NCBI RefSeq assembly: GCF_003336705.1 | Contig: NZ_QMDL01000004.1 | Location: 95,285 to 159,284, forward strand | Source: Marinobacter litoralis | GTDB lineage: Bacteria; Pseudomonadota; Gammaproteobacteria; Pseudomonadales; Oleiphilaceae | Length of the DNA stretch: 64,000 bases | Direction: 5' to 3' | In this document: positions 9,807-17,760 of the stretch, one piece after another | Numbering within the stretch: the stretch's first letter is position 1 | How the letters are laid out: each line of letters opens with the position of its first letter | Made by a program: the position numbers and the translations under genes | Notes under the pieces: generated by a model | Told to the model about the DNA's origin: nothing | Databases searched by the model: none | What the model saw: the letters and a program-made list of their open reading frames with translations, nothing else

Positions 9807-10484
9807 TCAGTTAATTTGTTTCACATCAGAGAGGGCAATTGAGCCCATGCCAGCGAGATTCAACGTGATGGAGCCGCCGTTATTCAAAGACACACTGTCT
9901 ACGTTCGCACTCACCATGGTGCCCAACTGCTGCGGCCCGGACGGGTAACTACCCTGTGCAACAATTTGGTAAGGGCCTTGCGGCAAAGCATTGCCGTTGC
10001 CGTCTTGCCCATCCCAACGGAAAGACACCACACCGGCCTGACTGCTACCCATATCAATCTGCCGTACAAGCTCGCCAGACTGGTTCATCACAGACAATCG
10101 CAAGCCGCCGGTTGAAGCGGGAACATCGATGGTGCCTGTAACCTCACCCTCTGCGCCCAGAATGCCCACACTTGAGGGTGCCAGAACCGTTTTGCCCACC
10201 ATGGCCGACGCTTGCAACGCCTGACTTGAGCGGAACTGACCTGCCACCTCATCCACCGTGCCGGTGAGGTTTTGCATTTCTTCCAGAGAACTGAACTGTG
10301 CCAACTGGGAGATAAAGTCGCCGTTGTCTTGTGGCTCCAGCGGGTTCTGATTTTTCATCTGTGCCAACATCAACTCCATGAAGGCATCCTTACCAAGCTC
10401 ACTACCACCCTGGGCCTTGCTGTCCTGCTGCACTCGATACTGGCCCAGCACATCGGCGACGGACGCTGAATTTACTGCACTCAT
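9807..10484 (-). CDS. flgD: Flagellar hook assembly scaffold FlgD
   Basis: FlgD is the transient cap that guides hook polymerisation. The 225-residue product has the family N-terminal region with KDAFMELMLAQMKNQNPLEPQDNGDFISQLAQFSSLEEM (about 33-70). A C-terminal FLIN-like or Ig-like half follows, containing VSFRWDGQDGNGNALP. ATG 10484 or GTG 10487 could both be served by GAGGAGAG; ATG is preferred. It lies between flgC and flgE. Confidence 0.95.
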   Translation of the reverse strand: MSAVNSASVADVLGQYRVQQDSKAQGGSELGKDAFMELMLAQMKNQNPLEPQDNGDFISQLAQFSSLEEMQNLTGTVDEVAGQFRSSQALQASAMVGKTVLAPSSVGILGAEGEVTGTIDVPASTGGLRLSVMNQSGELVRQIDMGSSQAGVVSFRWDGQDGNGNALPQGPYQIVAQGSYPSGPQQLGTMVSANVDSVSLNNGGSITLNLAGMGSIALSDVKQIN

Positions 10485-10502
10485 CACTCTCTCCTCGCCC
10501 TA

Positions 10503-10952
10503 TTACTGCTGACCCAGCGTTAAGATACGCTGCATCATGGATTTAGCGGTATTCATTACATCCACGTTCATCTGAAAGCTTCGCGATGACGACATCATGT
10601 CTGCCATTTCTTCCACTACGTTAACGTTGGGGTAAAACACGTAGCCGTCTTCATTCGCTGCGGGGTGGTTTGGCTCGTAACGCATCTGAAGCTCTGCGTC
10701 GCTTTCGACGATTCCCTCTACCCGAACGCCGGCACCCGAGCCTTCCTGCTGACCAACGCCAAAGGTTTGCTGGTCCGGGTTCAGCAGGGATTGCTGAATC
10801 GCGGCGAACACCGGCTTGCGCGCGCGGTAAGTTCCCTCTGTGCTTGAACTGGCGGTTTCGGCATTAGCAATGTTCGAGGCGGTGGTGTTCAGCCGCAGTG
10901 ACTGCGCGGTCATGCCTGAACCCGCGATGTCGAAAATATTACCCAGTGACAT
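10503..10952 (-). CDS. flgC: Flagellar proximal rod protein FlgC
   Basis: FlgC is a proximal rod subunit. From ATG 10952 it has 149 residues. It begins MSLGNIFDIAGSGMTAQSLR with NTTASNIANAETASSSTEG, and ends with VNVVEEMADMMSSSRSFQMNVDVMNTAKSMMQRIL, the usual C-terminal axial helix. The frame extends to 10967, but AAGGAG lies 7 bp before ATG 10952 and family members start there. It is 32 bp after flgB. Confidence 0.96.
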   Translation of the reverse strand: MSLGNIFDIAGSGMTAQSLRLNTTASNIANAETASSSTEGTYRARKPVFAAIQQSLLNPDQQTFGVGQQEGSGAGVRVEGIVESDAELQMRYEPNHPAANEDGYVFYPNVNVVEEMADMMSSSRSFQMNVDVMNTAKSMMQRILTLGQQ

Positions 10953-10984
10953 GACTGTCTCCTTCAATCAAAAGTGGCTGCGGC

Positions 10985-11386
10985 TTACTCGCCTTTCAGG
11001 GCTTTGGTCAGTCCGGAAAATTTGCTGCTTAGAAACTGGAAGCTGGCTTGATAATCCATGGCATTGCGCATAAAACGGGATTGTTCCTGCTGCGCATCCA
11101 CAGTATTGCCGTCTACAGACGGTTGGTGAGGTGTGCGGTACAGCAACTCACCATCAGCTCCGCTAGTACCGGAAACATCCATATGTGAACTATGGGTAGT
11201 GGCCATCTGAACACCGCTCATTTCATTCTGCGCTTTTTGCATCATGGCTCGGAAATCGATGTCCCGAGCTTTGTATCCCGGGGTGTCTGCGTTCGCCAGA
11301 TTGTTCGCGAGCACTTCTGCGCGCTTAACGCGCCCTTGAAGAGCCTGCTCGTGAATACCCAATGCGCTATCGAATGAAATTGCCAT
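10985..11386 (-). CDS. flgB: Flagellar proximal rod protein FlgB
   Basis: FlgB is the most proximal rod subunit and the first gene of this flagellar run. From ATG 11386 it has 133 residues, close to the usual 137. It shows MAISFDSALGIHEQAL and LANNLANADTPGYKARDIDFRAMM. GGAGG precedes the ATG by 5 bp, and a GTG one codon upstream is less likely. A strong sigma-54-type promoter lies about 75 bp upstream. flgA, flgM and flgN are not adjacent; a nitroreductase lies upstream instead. Confidence 0.95.
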   Translation of the reverse strand: MAISFDSALGIHEQALQGRVKRAEVLANNLANADTPGYKARDIDFRAMMQKAQNEMSGVQMATTHSSHMDVSGTSGADGELLYRTPHQPSVDGNTVDAQQEQSRFMRNAMDYQASFQFLSSKFSGLTKALKGE

Positions 11387-11459
11387 CACTGCCTCCAGAA
11401 ATCTGCTCCGGCTTTTTGATCACTCAGTGATTGCCGGTTTTGCGTTCTGAAAGGGATAA

Positions 11460-11476
11460 AGCAAGCGGGATGCCAA
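11460..11476 (-). promoter_or_regulatory. Sigma-54 promoter for flgBCDE
   Basis: TTGGCATCCCGCTTGCT on the minus strand (11476-11460) matches the sigma-54 consensus YTGGCACGRNNNTTGCW closely, with GG and GC 10 bp apart. Predicted start of transcription is near 11449, giving a leader of about 63 nt before flgB. By analogy with Pseudomonas and Vibrio, activation would come from a NtrC-type flagellar regulator such as FleQ or FleR. Its -24 side abuts the U-tract of the upstream terminator. Confidence 0.75.
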
Positions 11477-11506
11477 AAACAAAAAAGCCTGCAGAAATGC
11501 AGGCTT
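11475..11506 (-). terminator. Rho-independent terminator of the nitroreductase gene
   Basis: The stem GCCTGCA/TGCAGGC with loop GAAA (11487-11504) is followed on the minus strand by TTTTTTGTTTTT. It ends the upstream minus-strand gene and insulates it from the flgB promoter that begins at the end of the T-tract. Confidence 0.85.
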
Positions 11507-11606
11507 CGTGGGGACTCGAGCGGCAACCGGTCAGTGTTTCGACCGGCAATACTGTTTCAGATCAGGCAAAGGCGGCAAGCTATTTCCTCACTGTGCCACC
11601 CTGCTT

Positions 11607-12188
11607 TCACACGCTCCAGGGGCGTAATTGTTCAGGGCCTAACCACTCCTCGACGAACTCGCCACTCGATGGCCGTGGAACGGGAGGCTTACGGGATGAA
11701 ACCGTGCCAGTGTAAAGAAAGCCGGTAATGATCTCGTCCTCCGACAGGCCAAGCCCCTTGCGCACGGCGGCGTCGTAGGCGAATGCACCCGAACGCCACA
11801 TAATGCCGTAACCTGCATCTGACAATGCCAGTGACAAAAAGGACATCCCCGAAGCGGCAGACATTACCTGCTCGACATCCGGAACCTTTTTATGAGGCTT
11901 GGGCGAAGCGATACCCACAATGACCATTGGCGCACGGAGCGGTGCGTTTCTGGCATTTTCACGTGTTTTCTCAGAGGCATCCGCCCCGCAAGATTGCGCA
12001 AACAGATCCCCGAGCGCTGCCAATGCTTGGCCTTCAATAACGAGATATCGCCAAGGGCGCAGCAGCGCATGATCCGGCGCGCGAGCCGCGCACTGGAGCG
12101 CCAGATCAACTACATCCCGGGGCGGAGCCGGTGCCTCTAACCTCGGCTCGGACGAACGCTCCATAAGAAACTGGGTAATAGAACTCAT
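11607..12188 (-). CDS. ydjA: Nitroreductase family protein, YdjA-like
   Basis: A small FMN-dependent NAD(P)H nitroreductase-fold protein of 193 residues, close to E. coli YdjA (183). The N-terminus RSSEPRLEAPAPP is the FMN-binding Arg-Ser motif, followed by ARAPDHALLRPWRYLVIEG (about 34-52), very like YdjA. Near residue 120 is SAASGMSFLSLALSDAGYGIMW, the usual nitroreductase core, and the C-terminal part has EIITGFLYTGT. The physiological substrate of this subfamily is not settled. Single gene with its own terminator. Confidence 0.85.
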   Translation of the reverse strand: MSSITQFLMERSSEPRLEAPAPPRDVVDLALQCAARAPDHALLRPWRYLVIEGQALAALGDLFAQSCGADASEKTRENARNAPLRAPMVIVGIASPKPHKKVPDVEQVMSAASGMSFLSLALSDAGYGIMWRSGAFAYDAAVRKGLGLSEDEIITGFLYTGTVSSRKPPVPRPSSGEFVEEWLGPEQLRPWSV

Positions 12189-12319
12189 ATACTCTCGCTA
12201 TTCATACAAGTGTGTGCAAAATCGTCGTGTCTGTTGACGTGGGTTAATTGTGGCTAACACGTAATACTGTTAATCTTTAGTCGCAGATACTACCAATAAA
12301 AAAACTTTCGGCACTCACC

Positions 12320-12400
12320 ATGAGCCACACTCAACAAAACCAAAGCGCTGACCAACAGGACGTCTCTACGTTCAGCGCGACCTTATGGGTGCGCCATTAA
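12320..12400 (+). CDS. Possible 26-residue leader peptide upstream of the cyclase
   Basis: ATG at 12320 opens a 26-codon frame (MSHTQQNQSADQQDVSTF then SATLWVRH) that stops at TAA 12398-12400, one base before the cyclase ATG. The tight join suggests translational coupling or a leader peptide. No strong ribosome-binding site is visible, and I know no family for it, so chance is quite possible. Confidence 0.3.
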   Translation: MSHTQQNQSADQQDVSTFSATLWVRH

Positions 12401-12401
12401 G

Positions 12402-13841
12402 ATGATGAGTGCTCCGGCTGAGCTTCGCAACGTTTCCGCCAGCTCTGGCAAGGTTTCGTTAAACGACCCCTACGATAACACGGTCGTGATCCCCCCCATG
12501 CCAGACTACAGTGGGCGCATCCTGGCCTACACGTCCACATCCATTGTTATCGCCACCGGCGTATATCAGAACATTTTCGTGCATTGGCTTCTATGGCTCG
12601 TGGCGATGGGAATGGTTTGGCCCCACGTTGCGCATTTCATTACTCGCCGCACATTCCTGAAAAACTCACCGCGAATTCGCCAGAAGATGTTACTGCTCGA
12701 CTGCGCTTTCGGCGGCTCTCTGATTGGAGCAATGGGCCTGGTTGCTATTCCCACCACCGCGATCGTTCTCATGCTGATGTTCAGCTGTCTGATTGTGGGC
12801 GGTGTGCGCCAATGGCTGTTTGGTACTGCCCTGACCGGCGCCTCTCTTGCAGCCACTGTTGCGGTTCTTGGCAGCGCGGATAATCTGCAGGCACCGCTTC
12901 TGACCAGCGTCATCGCTGTGCTGGCAACCGGCGTATACATCTGCGTAACGGCCTATTACTCTCACGTTCAGGCTAGAGCCCTGCTCTACGCCAAAACCCA
13001 GATTCAGAATCAGCGAGAGCAATCCATTGCGCTCTCCCACAAACTGTCCAAATACCTCTCTCCGCAGGTATGGCAATCTATTTTTACCGGCGAACGCGAT
13101 GTTCGGCTCGAGACTCAGCGTAAGAAGCTCGCAGTGTTTTTCTCCGACATTAAAGGCTTTACAGAATTGTCGGAAGAAATGGAGCCAGAAGCGCTTACCG
13201 AACTCTTGAATCACTACTTTAATGAAATGTCTCAAGTAGCACTGCGCTACGGTGGCACCATCGACAAGTTCGTTGGCGATTCCATTATGGTATTTTTTGG
13301 CGACCCCACCAGTCGCGGCCAGCGCGAAGATGCGTTTGCGTGCGTGTCTATGGCGATCGACATGCGTAAGCACATGAAAATCATGCGCCAGAAATGGCGC
13401 AGCCAGGGCATTAAAACGCCATTGGAAATCCGCATGGGCATCAGCACCGGCTACACCACCGTCGGCAACTTTGGTGCCGAAAACCGCATGGATTACACCA
13501 TTATCGGCAAGGAAGTGAACCTGGCCAGCCGACTGGAATCATTAGCCGAGGCTGGCGAGATTCTGATTTCCTATGAGACCTTCTCGCTGATCAAAGACCG
13601 CATCATGTGTCGGGACAAAGGCGAAATCACCGTAAAAGGCTTCGGTAAACCGGTGCCAATATACGAGGTGGTGGACTTCCGCAGAGACATGGGGCCGAAC
13701 CGCAGTTTCCTGGAACACGAGCACAGCGGATTTGCCATGTATCTGGACTCTGACAAAATCACCGAGCGAGAGCGCACCGCCATTCTGACGGCGCTCGAAG
13801 ATGCCGCTGATCGTCTTCGAAGGGAAGACGATACAGAGTAA
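12402..13841 (+). CDS. Membrane adenylate cyclase (MASE2 sensor, class III catalytic domain)
   Basis: Predicted to make cAMP from ATP at the inner membrane. Residues about 35-195 are hydrophobic with several membrane segments and resemble the MASE2 sensory domain (for example MVWPHVAHFITRRTFLKNSP). Residues about 235-400 are a class III cyclase domain. Metal-binding Asp249 (FFSDIKGF) and Asp293 (VGDSIMVFFG) are present. So are Lys289 and Asp364, which select adenine, and Asn373 and Arg377 (NLASR), which support transition-state binding. All catalytic positions are therefore intact and ATP is the expected substrate. MASE2 is also found on diguanylate cyclases, but no GGDEF motif is present. 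Two adjacent ATGs (12402, 12405) could start it. It converges on queF with a 5 bp gap. Confidence 0.9.
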   Translation: MMSAPAELRNVSASSGKVSLNDPYDNTVVIPPMPDYSGRILAYTSTSIVIATGVYQNIFVHWLLWLVAMGMVWPHVAHFITRRTFLKNSPRIRQKMLLLDCAFGGSLIGAMGLVAIPTTAIVLMLMFSCLIVGGVRQWLFGTALTGASLAATVAVLGSADNLQAPLLTSVIAVLATGVYICVTAYYSHVQARALLYAKTQIQNQREQSIALSHKLSKYLSPQVWQSIFTGERDVRLETQRKKLAVFFSDIKGFTELSEEMEPEALTELLNHYFNEMSQVALRYGGTIDKFVGDSIMVFFGDPTSRGQREDAFACVSMAIDMRKHMKIMRQKWRSQGIKTPLEIRMGISTGYTTVGNFGAENRMDYTIIGKEVNLASRLESLAEAGEILISYETFSLIKDRIMCRDKGEITVKGFGKPVPIYEVVDFRRDMGPNRSFLEHEHSGFAMYLDSDKITERERTAILTALEDAADRLRREDDTE

Positions 13842-13846
13842 CCCTG

Positions 13847-14665
13847 TTACTGCCTGACCAGCCTGGGCCCCAACCCTTCCTGAGGATTGGTGCTTCGCCA
13901 AGGGTTGATATCCAGCCCGCCCCGTCGAGTGTAGCGCGCGCAAACCATTAACTCTGAAGGCTTACACCGTTGCATGACATCCGTGAACACGGTTTCTACG
14001 CAGTGCTCATGAAAGTCCTGCTTCTGCCGGAAGCTGATGATGTAACGAAGCAGCCCGGCCCGATCAATGGCCGCCCCGGTATAGCGTATGAAGATCGTCC
14101 CCCAATCCGGCTGCCCCGTGACCGGACAGTTACTTTTCAGCAAATGGGAGCACAACCCTTCCGTCACCTCGGGACCCTTCGCCGACAGGGATTCCGGCGC
14201 GTATTCGTAAACGACCTCTTCGACCGTCTCGTTATCGATCAGCTCGTAGCCATCTGGCCGCCCCACCGCCGGGGCGGTTGCATCGACACTCTGCATCTGC
14301 ACGTGAACTGCACCGCCACACACCTTAGACAAATCTCGAGTGATGGTTTCAGCGACCTGCTGCTCAGACGAAAAAACATGCTGGTTCAATGAGTTGAGGT
14401 ACAATTTTAAGGATTTACTCTCAACAATCGATGGCGATGCAGCCGGAAAACGGATCTCCGCCCACGCCACCACCGGAACGCCGCCCGGTCGCAGCCAGGA
14501 TAGCTCCCAAGCCTGCCACATATCTTCGCCAAACCAAGGCCAGCGGCCATCCTCAAGACCAATCCGCCGACGGTTTTCTTCCCGGGCGACCGGAAACAGC
14601 AGCGAAGGATCGTACTGATCCGGGTAGTCGCTGGATTTGCCCAGCGGAGCGTTATCAAGTGCCAT
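13847..14665 (-). CDS. queF: NADPH-dependent 7-cyano-7-deazaguanine reductase QueF
   Basis: QueF reduces preQ0 to preQ1 in queuosine synthesis (tRNA wobble modification), in the cytoplasm. From ATG 14665 it has 273 residues, the long two-subdomain form like E. coli (282). ESKSLKLYLNSLNQ is the QueF signature. Cys180 (NCPVTGQPDWG) is the nucleophile and Asp187, seven residues on, is the acid, matching E. coli Cys190 and Asp197. The frame is open to 14746, but family members start at MALDNAPLG. Nineteen bp downstream of yadH, so it may be part of that transcript. Confidence 0.95.
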   Translation of the reverse strand: MALDNAPLGKSSDYPDQYDPSLLFPVAREENRRRIGLEDGRWPWFGEDMWQAWELSWLRPGGVPVVAWAEIRFPAASPSIVESKSLKLYLNSLNQHVFSSEQQVAETITRDLSKVCGGAVHVQMQSVDATAPAVGRPDGYELIDNETVEEVVYEYAPESLSAKGPEVTEGLCSHLLKSNCPVTGQPDWGTIFIRYTGAAIDRAGLLRYIISFRQKQDFHEHCVETVFTDVMQRCKPSELMVCARYTRRGGLDINPWRSTNPQEGLGPRLVRQ

Positions 14666-14684
14666 ATCGGTTACCGGACCCCAA

Positions 14685-15458
14685 TTAGTGTCGAATGCCT
14701 TTGCCGCGCGCCAACATGCGAAGGGCAATGGCTGAGAGCAAAACAATAAAAACCAGAATCATACCAAGCGAAACGAACGGATTAACATCCGAAACACCCA
14801 GTATGCCGTAGCGAAAGCCATTCACCATATACAGAATCGGATTGGCCAACGACACGTTTTGCCAGAACTCTGGCAACAAATCGATGCTGTAAAACACCCC
14901 GCCCAGATAGGTCAAAGGGGTGAGCACAAACGTTGGTACGATGGAGATATCATCAAATTTGGTTGCGAGCATGGCGTTGATGAAGCCCCCGAGGGAAAAC
15001 AACGCGGAGGTCAGGAAAACGGTAATGATCACCATCGGCAGGTTATGGATAGCCAGTTGCGTGAAAGCCAGCGACAGCAGGGTTACGATAAGCCCGATAA
15101 TCAGGCCTCGGGACATACCGCCAACCACGTAGCCGGCTAGAATCGTCCAATTCGGCACTGGCGATACCAAGAGCTCTTCAATACTGCGCTGAAACTTCAT
15201 CGAGAAAAACGACGACACCACGTTGGCATAGGAGTTGGTGATCACTGCCATCATGATCAGCCCCGGAACAATGAACTGCATATAGTCAAAGCCGCCCATG
15301 TCGCCAATACGTGAGCCGATCAAATTACCGAAGATTATGAAGTACAGCGTCATGGTGACCGCAGGTGGCAAAAGAGTCTGCGGCCAAATCCGGGTAAATC
15401 GGCGAATTTCACGCAGAACAATGGTTTGAAACGCCGTCCAAAGAGCTAAAGCTGTCAT
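14685..15458 (-). CDS. yadH: ABC-2 type transporter permease, YadH-like
   Basis: Inner-membrane permease of a YadG/YadH-type ABC exporter, substrate unknown. The 257-residue protein has six hydrophobic segments, for example at about 20-45, 60-85, 105-130, 135-165, 170-190 and 225-250. It carries the ABC-2 family pattern FFSMKFQRSIEELLVSPVPN near residue 90, and closely resembles E. coli YadH (256 residues). Its ATG overlaps the stop of yadG by 4 bp (ATGA), indicating coupled translation. Confidence 0.9.
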   Translation of the reverse strand: MTALALWTAFQTIVLREIRRFTRIWPQTLLPPAVTMTLYFIIFGNLIGSRIGDMGGFDYMQFIVPGLIMMAVITNSYANVVSSFFSMKFQRSIEELLVSPVPNWTILAGYVVGGMSRGLIIGLIVTLLSLAFTQLAIHNLPMVIITVFLTSALFSLGGFINAMLATKFDDISIVPTFVLTPLTYLGGVFYSIDLLPEFWQNVSLANPILYMVNGFRYGILGVSDVNPFVSLGMILVFIVLLSAIALRMLARGKGIRH

Positions 15459-16405
15459 GCAGTGCCCTCCTTTCCTTTTGCGGCGTCAGCGGCATTCTCT
15501 TCCACCATCCGCACAAACAACTCTTCGAGGCGATTCGCCTTGGTTCGCATACTGCTTACCTTGATGTTTTGTTTTTCCAGTTCCTTGAACAATGCGTTTA
15601 ACCCTTGCCCTTTTTCCACCTCGACTTCCAGAGCTCCGTCATCGTTAATCACGCATTTGAAATTGTCCAATTGAGGAGCCGCATCCAGTGCTTGTTCGGT
15701 ATCAAGAATAAAGGCCTCGACACTGAGCTGCTGCAGCAATTCTCGCTTACTGGTATGGCGAATGATTTCGCCATGATCAATGATGGCGATATTCCGGCAC
15801 AGGGCTTCCGCCTCTTCCAGATAATGAGTGGTCAGGATGATCGTGGTACCCTGCCGATTTATCTCTTCTAGGAATTGCCACATCGAGCGGCGCAGTTCGA
15901 TATCCACTCCGGCAGTGGGTTCGTCCAATATCAGGAGCCGGGGTTCATGCACCAACGCCCGTGCAATCATAAGCCGGCGCTTCATGCCTCCGCTCAACAT
16001 CCTAGCGGGGGTATCGCGCTTATCCCACAAGCCCAGTTTTTTCAGGTACTTTTCAGCGGATACTCGGGCCTTCTTCAACGGAATCCCGTAATAACCCGCC
16101 TGAGTGGTGACAATATCAAACACCTTTTCAAACTGATTGAAATTGAACTCTTGAGGGACCACGCCAAGATTAAGCTTCGCGTCGGAAAGCTGAGTGTCGA
16201 TATCTTTTCCGAACACCCGAACCACGCCGCCAGACTTATTCACCAGCGAAGACACGATTCCAAGCGTGGTTGATTTACCCGCACCATTCGGGCCCAGCAA
16301 GGCAAAAAAATCACCTTCAGCGACCTGAAGGTCAATCCCTTTCAGAGCGTAGAAGCCGTCTCCGTAGCGTTTCTCAAGTTCTTCAATTTCCAATGCATAG
16401 GTCAT
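15455..16405 (-). CDS. yadG: ABC transporter ATP-binding protein, YadG-like
   Basis: ATPase partner of YadH. From ATG 16405 it has 316 residues (E. coli YadG 308). Walker A is GPNGAGKST (about 41-49), the signature is LSGGMKRRLMIARAL, and Walker B is LLILDEPTAGVD. The H-loop is TTHYLEEAE. The C-terminal part (about 230-316) is an accessory domain ending in a region rich in charged residues. The frame is open to 16483, but homologues begin at MTYALEIEELEKRYG. The ribosome-binding site is weak. Confidence 0.92.
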   Translation of the reverse strand: MTYALEIEELEKRYGDGFYALKGIDLQVAEGDFFALLGPNGAGKSTTLGIVSSLVNKSGGVVRVFGKDIDTQLSDAKLNLGVVPQEFNFNQFEKVFDIVTTQAGYYGIPLKKARVSAEKYLKKLGLWDKRDTPARMLSGGMKRRLMIARALVHEPRLLILDEPTAGVDIELRRSMWQFLEEINRQGTTIILTTHYLEEAEALCRNIAIIDHGEIIRHTSKRELLQQLSVEAFILDTEQALDAAPQLDNFKCVINDDGALEVEVEKGQGLNALFKELEKQNIKVSSMRTKANRLEELFVRMVEENAADAAKGKEGTA

Positions 16406-16635
16406 AAATAGAACCGCTGTTATTGAATACACCGCACTCACGGTAAATATGTAGTGCGCTATGTGATTGAGGCAATCCGGCAAAATTCAAGGAGCTGCAC
16501 ATGAAACCCCCAAACTGCGACAGGTTTCCCGATATAGACAAATCACCCTCCCTATAATGCCGTTACAACAACTTACAAAACCTGCAACTGCCTTTGGCAA
16601 AATCAGGTGATCGCGAAGGGATTGTACGACACACC

Positions 16636-17760
16636 ATGGAACTCGTTCATCTGCGCCGTTTATTGCTGCCACTTTCTGCTGCCCTTGTTCTGTCCGCTTG
16701 CTCTGACGGCGGCGGTTCAGGTTCGGACGACACCCTGACTGGTCAAATCCAAAGCCACGGCATAAGCGGGCTTACCTATAGAACCCGTTCCCGTGAAGGT
16801 ACGACCGACGCACAAGGAACATTTCGATACTATCCCGGTGAAACGCTGACGTTGAAAGTCGGGGCCTTGCCGATTGCAGATACAGTCCCTGCCAAAGAAT
16901 TTGTCAGCTTGCTCGATTTCCAGCCGGAACTTCGTATGGCCCTGGAAACCTCAAAAGTTGACAGCCAGAATCTCATAGATCACGCCCTGACTGAATCCAC
17001 GCTATTGAACAACCAGGAATTACTCAATCGCACCCGCTTTCTGATGGCATTGAACTGGACAGAAGTCATTCAGGGTGATGAGGGCATTGATATTAGGCCT
17101 CGCGTGATTGATCAACTGAACGCAGCACTGAACGACCCTGAGCTACCCTCTGCAGTCGACTTTTCGATACCCTCCGCCGACTTCGAAGCACAAGACTCCG
17201 CCGCGAACCTATTACTGGCCAATATTTGCTTTCACGAAAAAGGTGATCAGCTGTGCGAGAAGCCTCCAACACCAGCTGAAATCGAAAGTGCACCGGAGCG
17301 CCCCGAAAACGACGACGAGATCGACCCGAACGTCACCTACAAGCAAGATCTCGAGTCATTAAGAGAACGTATTCTGCAATCCGTTCGAAGCATCGAAGAT
17401 ATCGATGCCCAAGGCGCCAAGGAATACCTGATCAAAGAACTTGCAGGTATCACGAATGCAATCGGCAGACAGTATTACCTGTCTGATCACGTTGCATCAC
17501 ATGCCGCAAGCGACACCACCTTAAAAAGCATCTCGATCAGTAAGGTGGGCGGCGATATTGGTCTTACCAAGAATGGGGTCGAAGCGATCAGTACACGCCC
17601 CCAAGACGTTGCCGTGCATACCTGGAGCTGGCAAGAAGCCGAGGTTGAATACTTCGTGGATGGGAGTGCGGGTGGGGAGTCTGAAATATTGATCAATTTC
17701 AAACCCGAAAACGATTACCGATGGATTCGAAAGTCGCTTCGGGTTTTGATCACCGAGTAA
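16636..17760 (+). CDS. Lipoprotein of unknown function
   Basis: A 374-residue predicted lipoprotein. Hydrophobic signal MELVHLRRLLLPLSAALVLSAC ends in lipobox LSAC, then a Gly/Ser-rich stretch (SDGGGSGSDD) that probably serves as a linker. The next part (about 40-75) looks like a carboxypeptidase-regulatory or Big-like beta segment (GLTYRTRSREGTTDAQGTFRYYPGE). The rest is acidic and mostly helical with no motif I recognise. Start moved from a TTG at 16594 to ATG 16636 because it gives a clean signal peptide. It overlaps the HD-GYP gene tail-to-tail by 11 bp. Confidence 0.75.
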   Translation: MELVHLRRLLLPLSAALVLSACSDGGGSGSDDTLTGQIQSHGISGLTYRTRSREGTTDAQGTFRYYPGETLTLKVGALPIADTVPAKEFVSLLDFQPELRMALETSKVDSQNLIDHALTESTLLNNQELLNRTRFLMALNWTEVIQGDEGIDIRPRVIDQLNAALNDPELPSAVDFSIPSADFEAQDSAANLLLANICFHEKGDQLCEKPPTPAEIESAPERPENDDEIDPNVTYKQDLESLRERILQSVRSIEDIDAQGAKEYLIKELAGITNAIGRQYYLSDHVASHAASDTTLKSISISKVGGDIGLTKNGVEAISTRPQDVAVHTWSWQEAEVEYFVDGSAGGESEILINFKPENDYRWIRKSLRVLITE

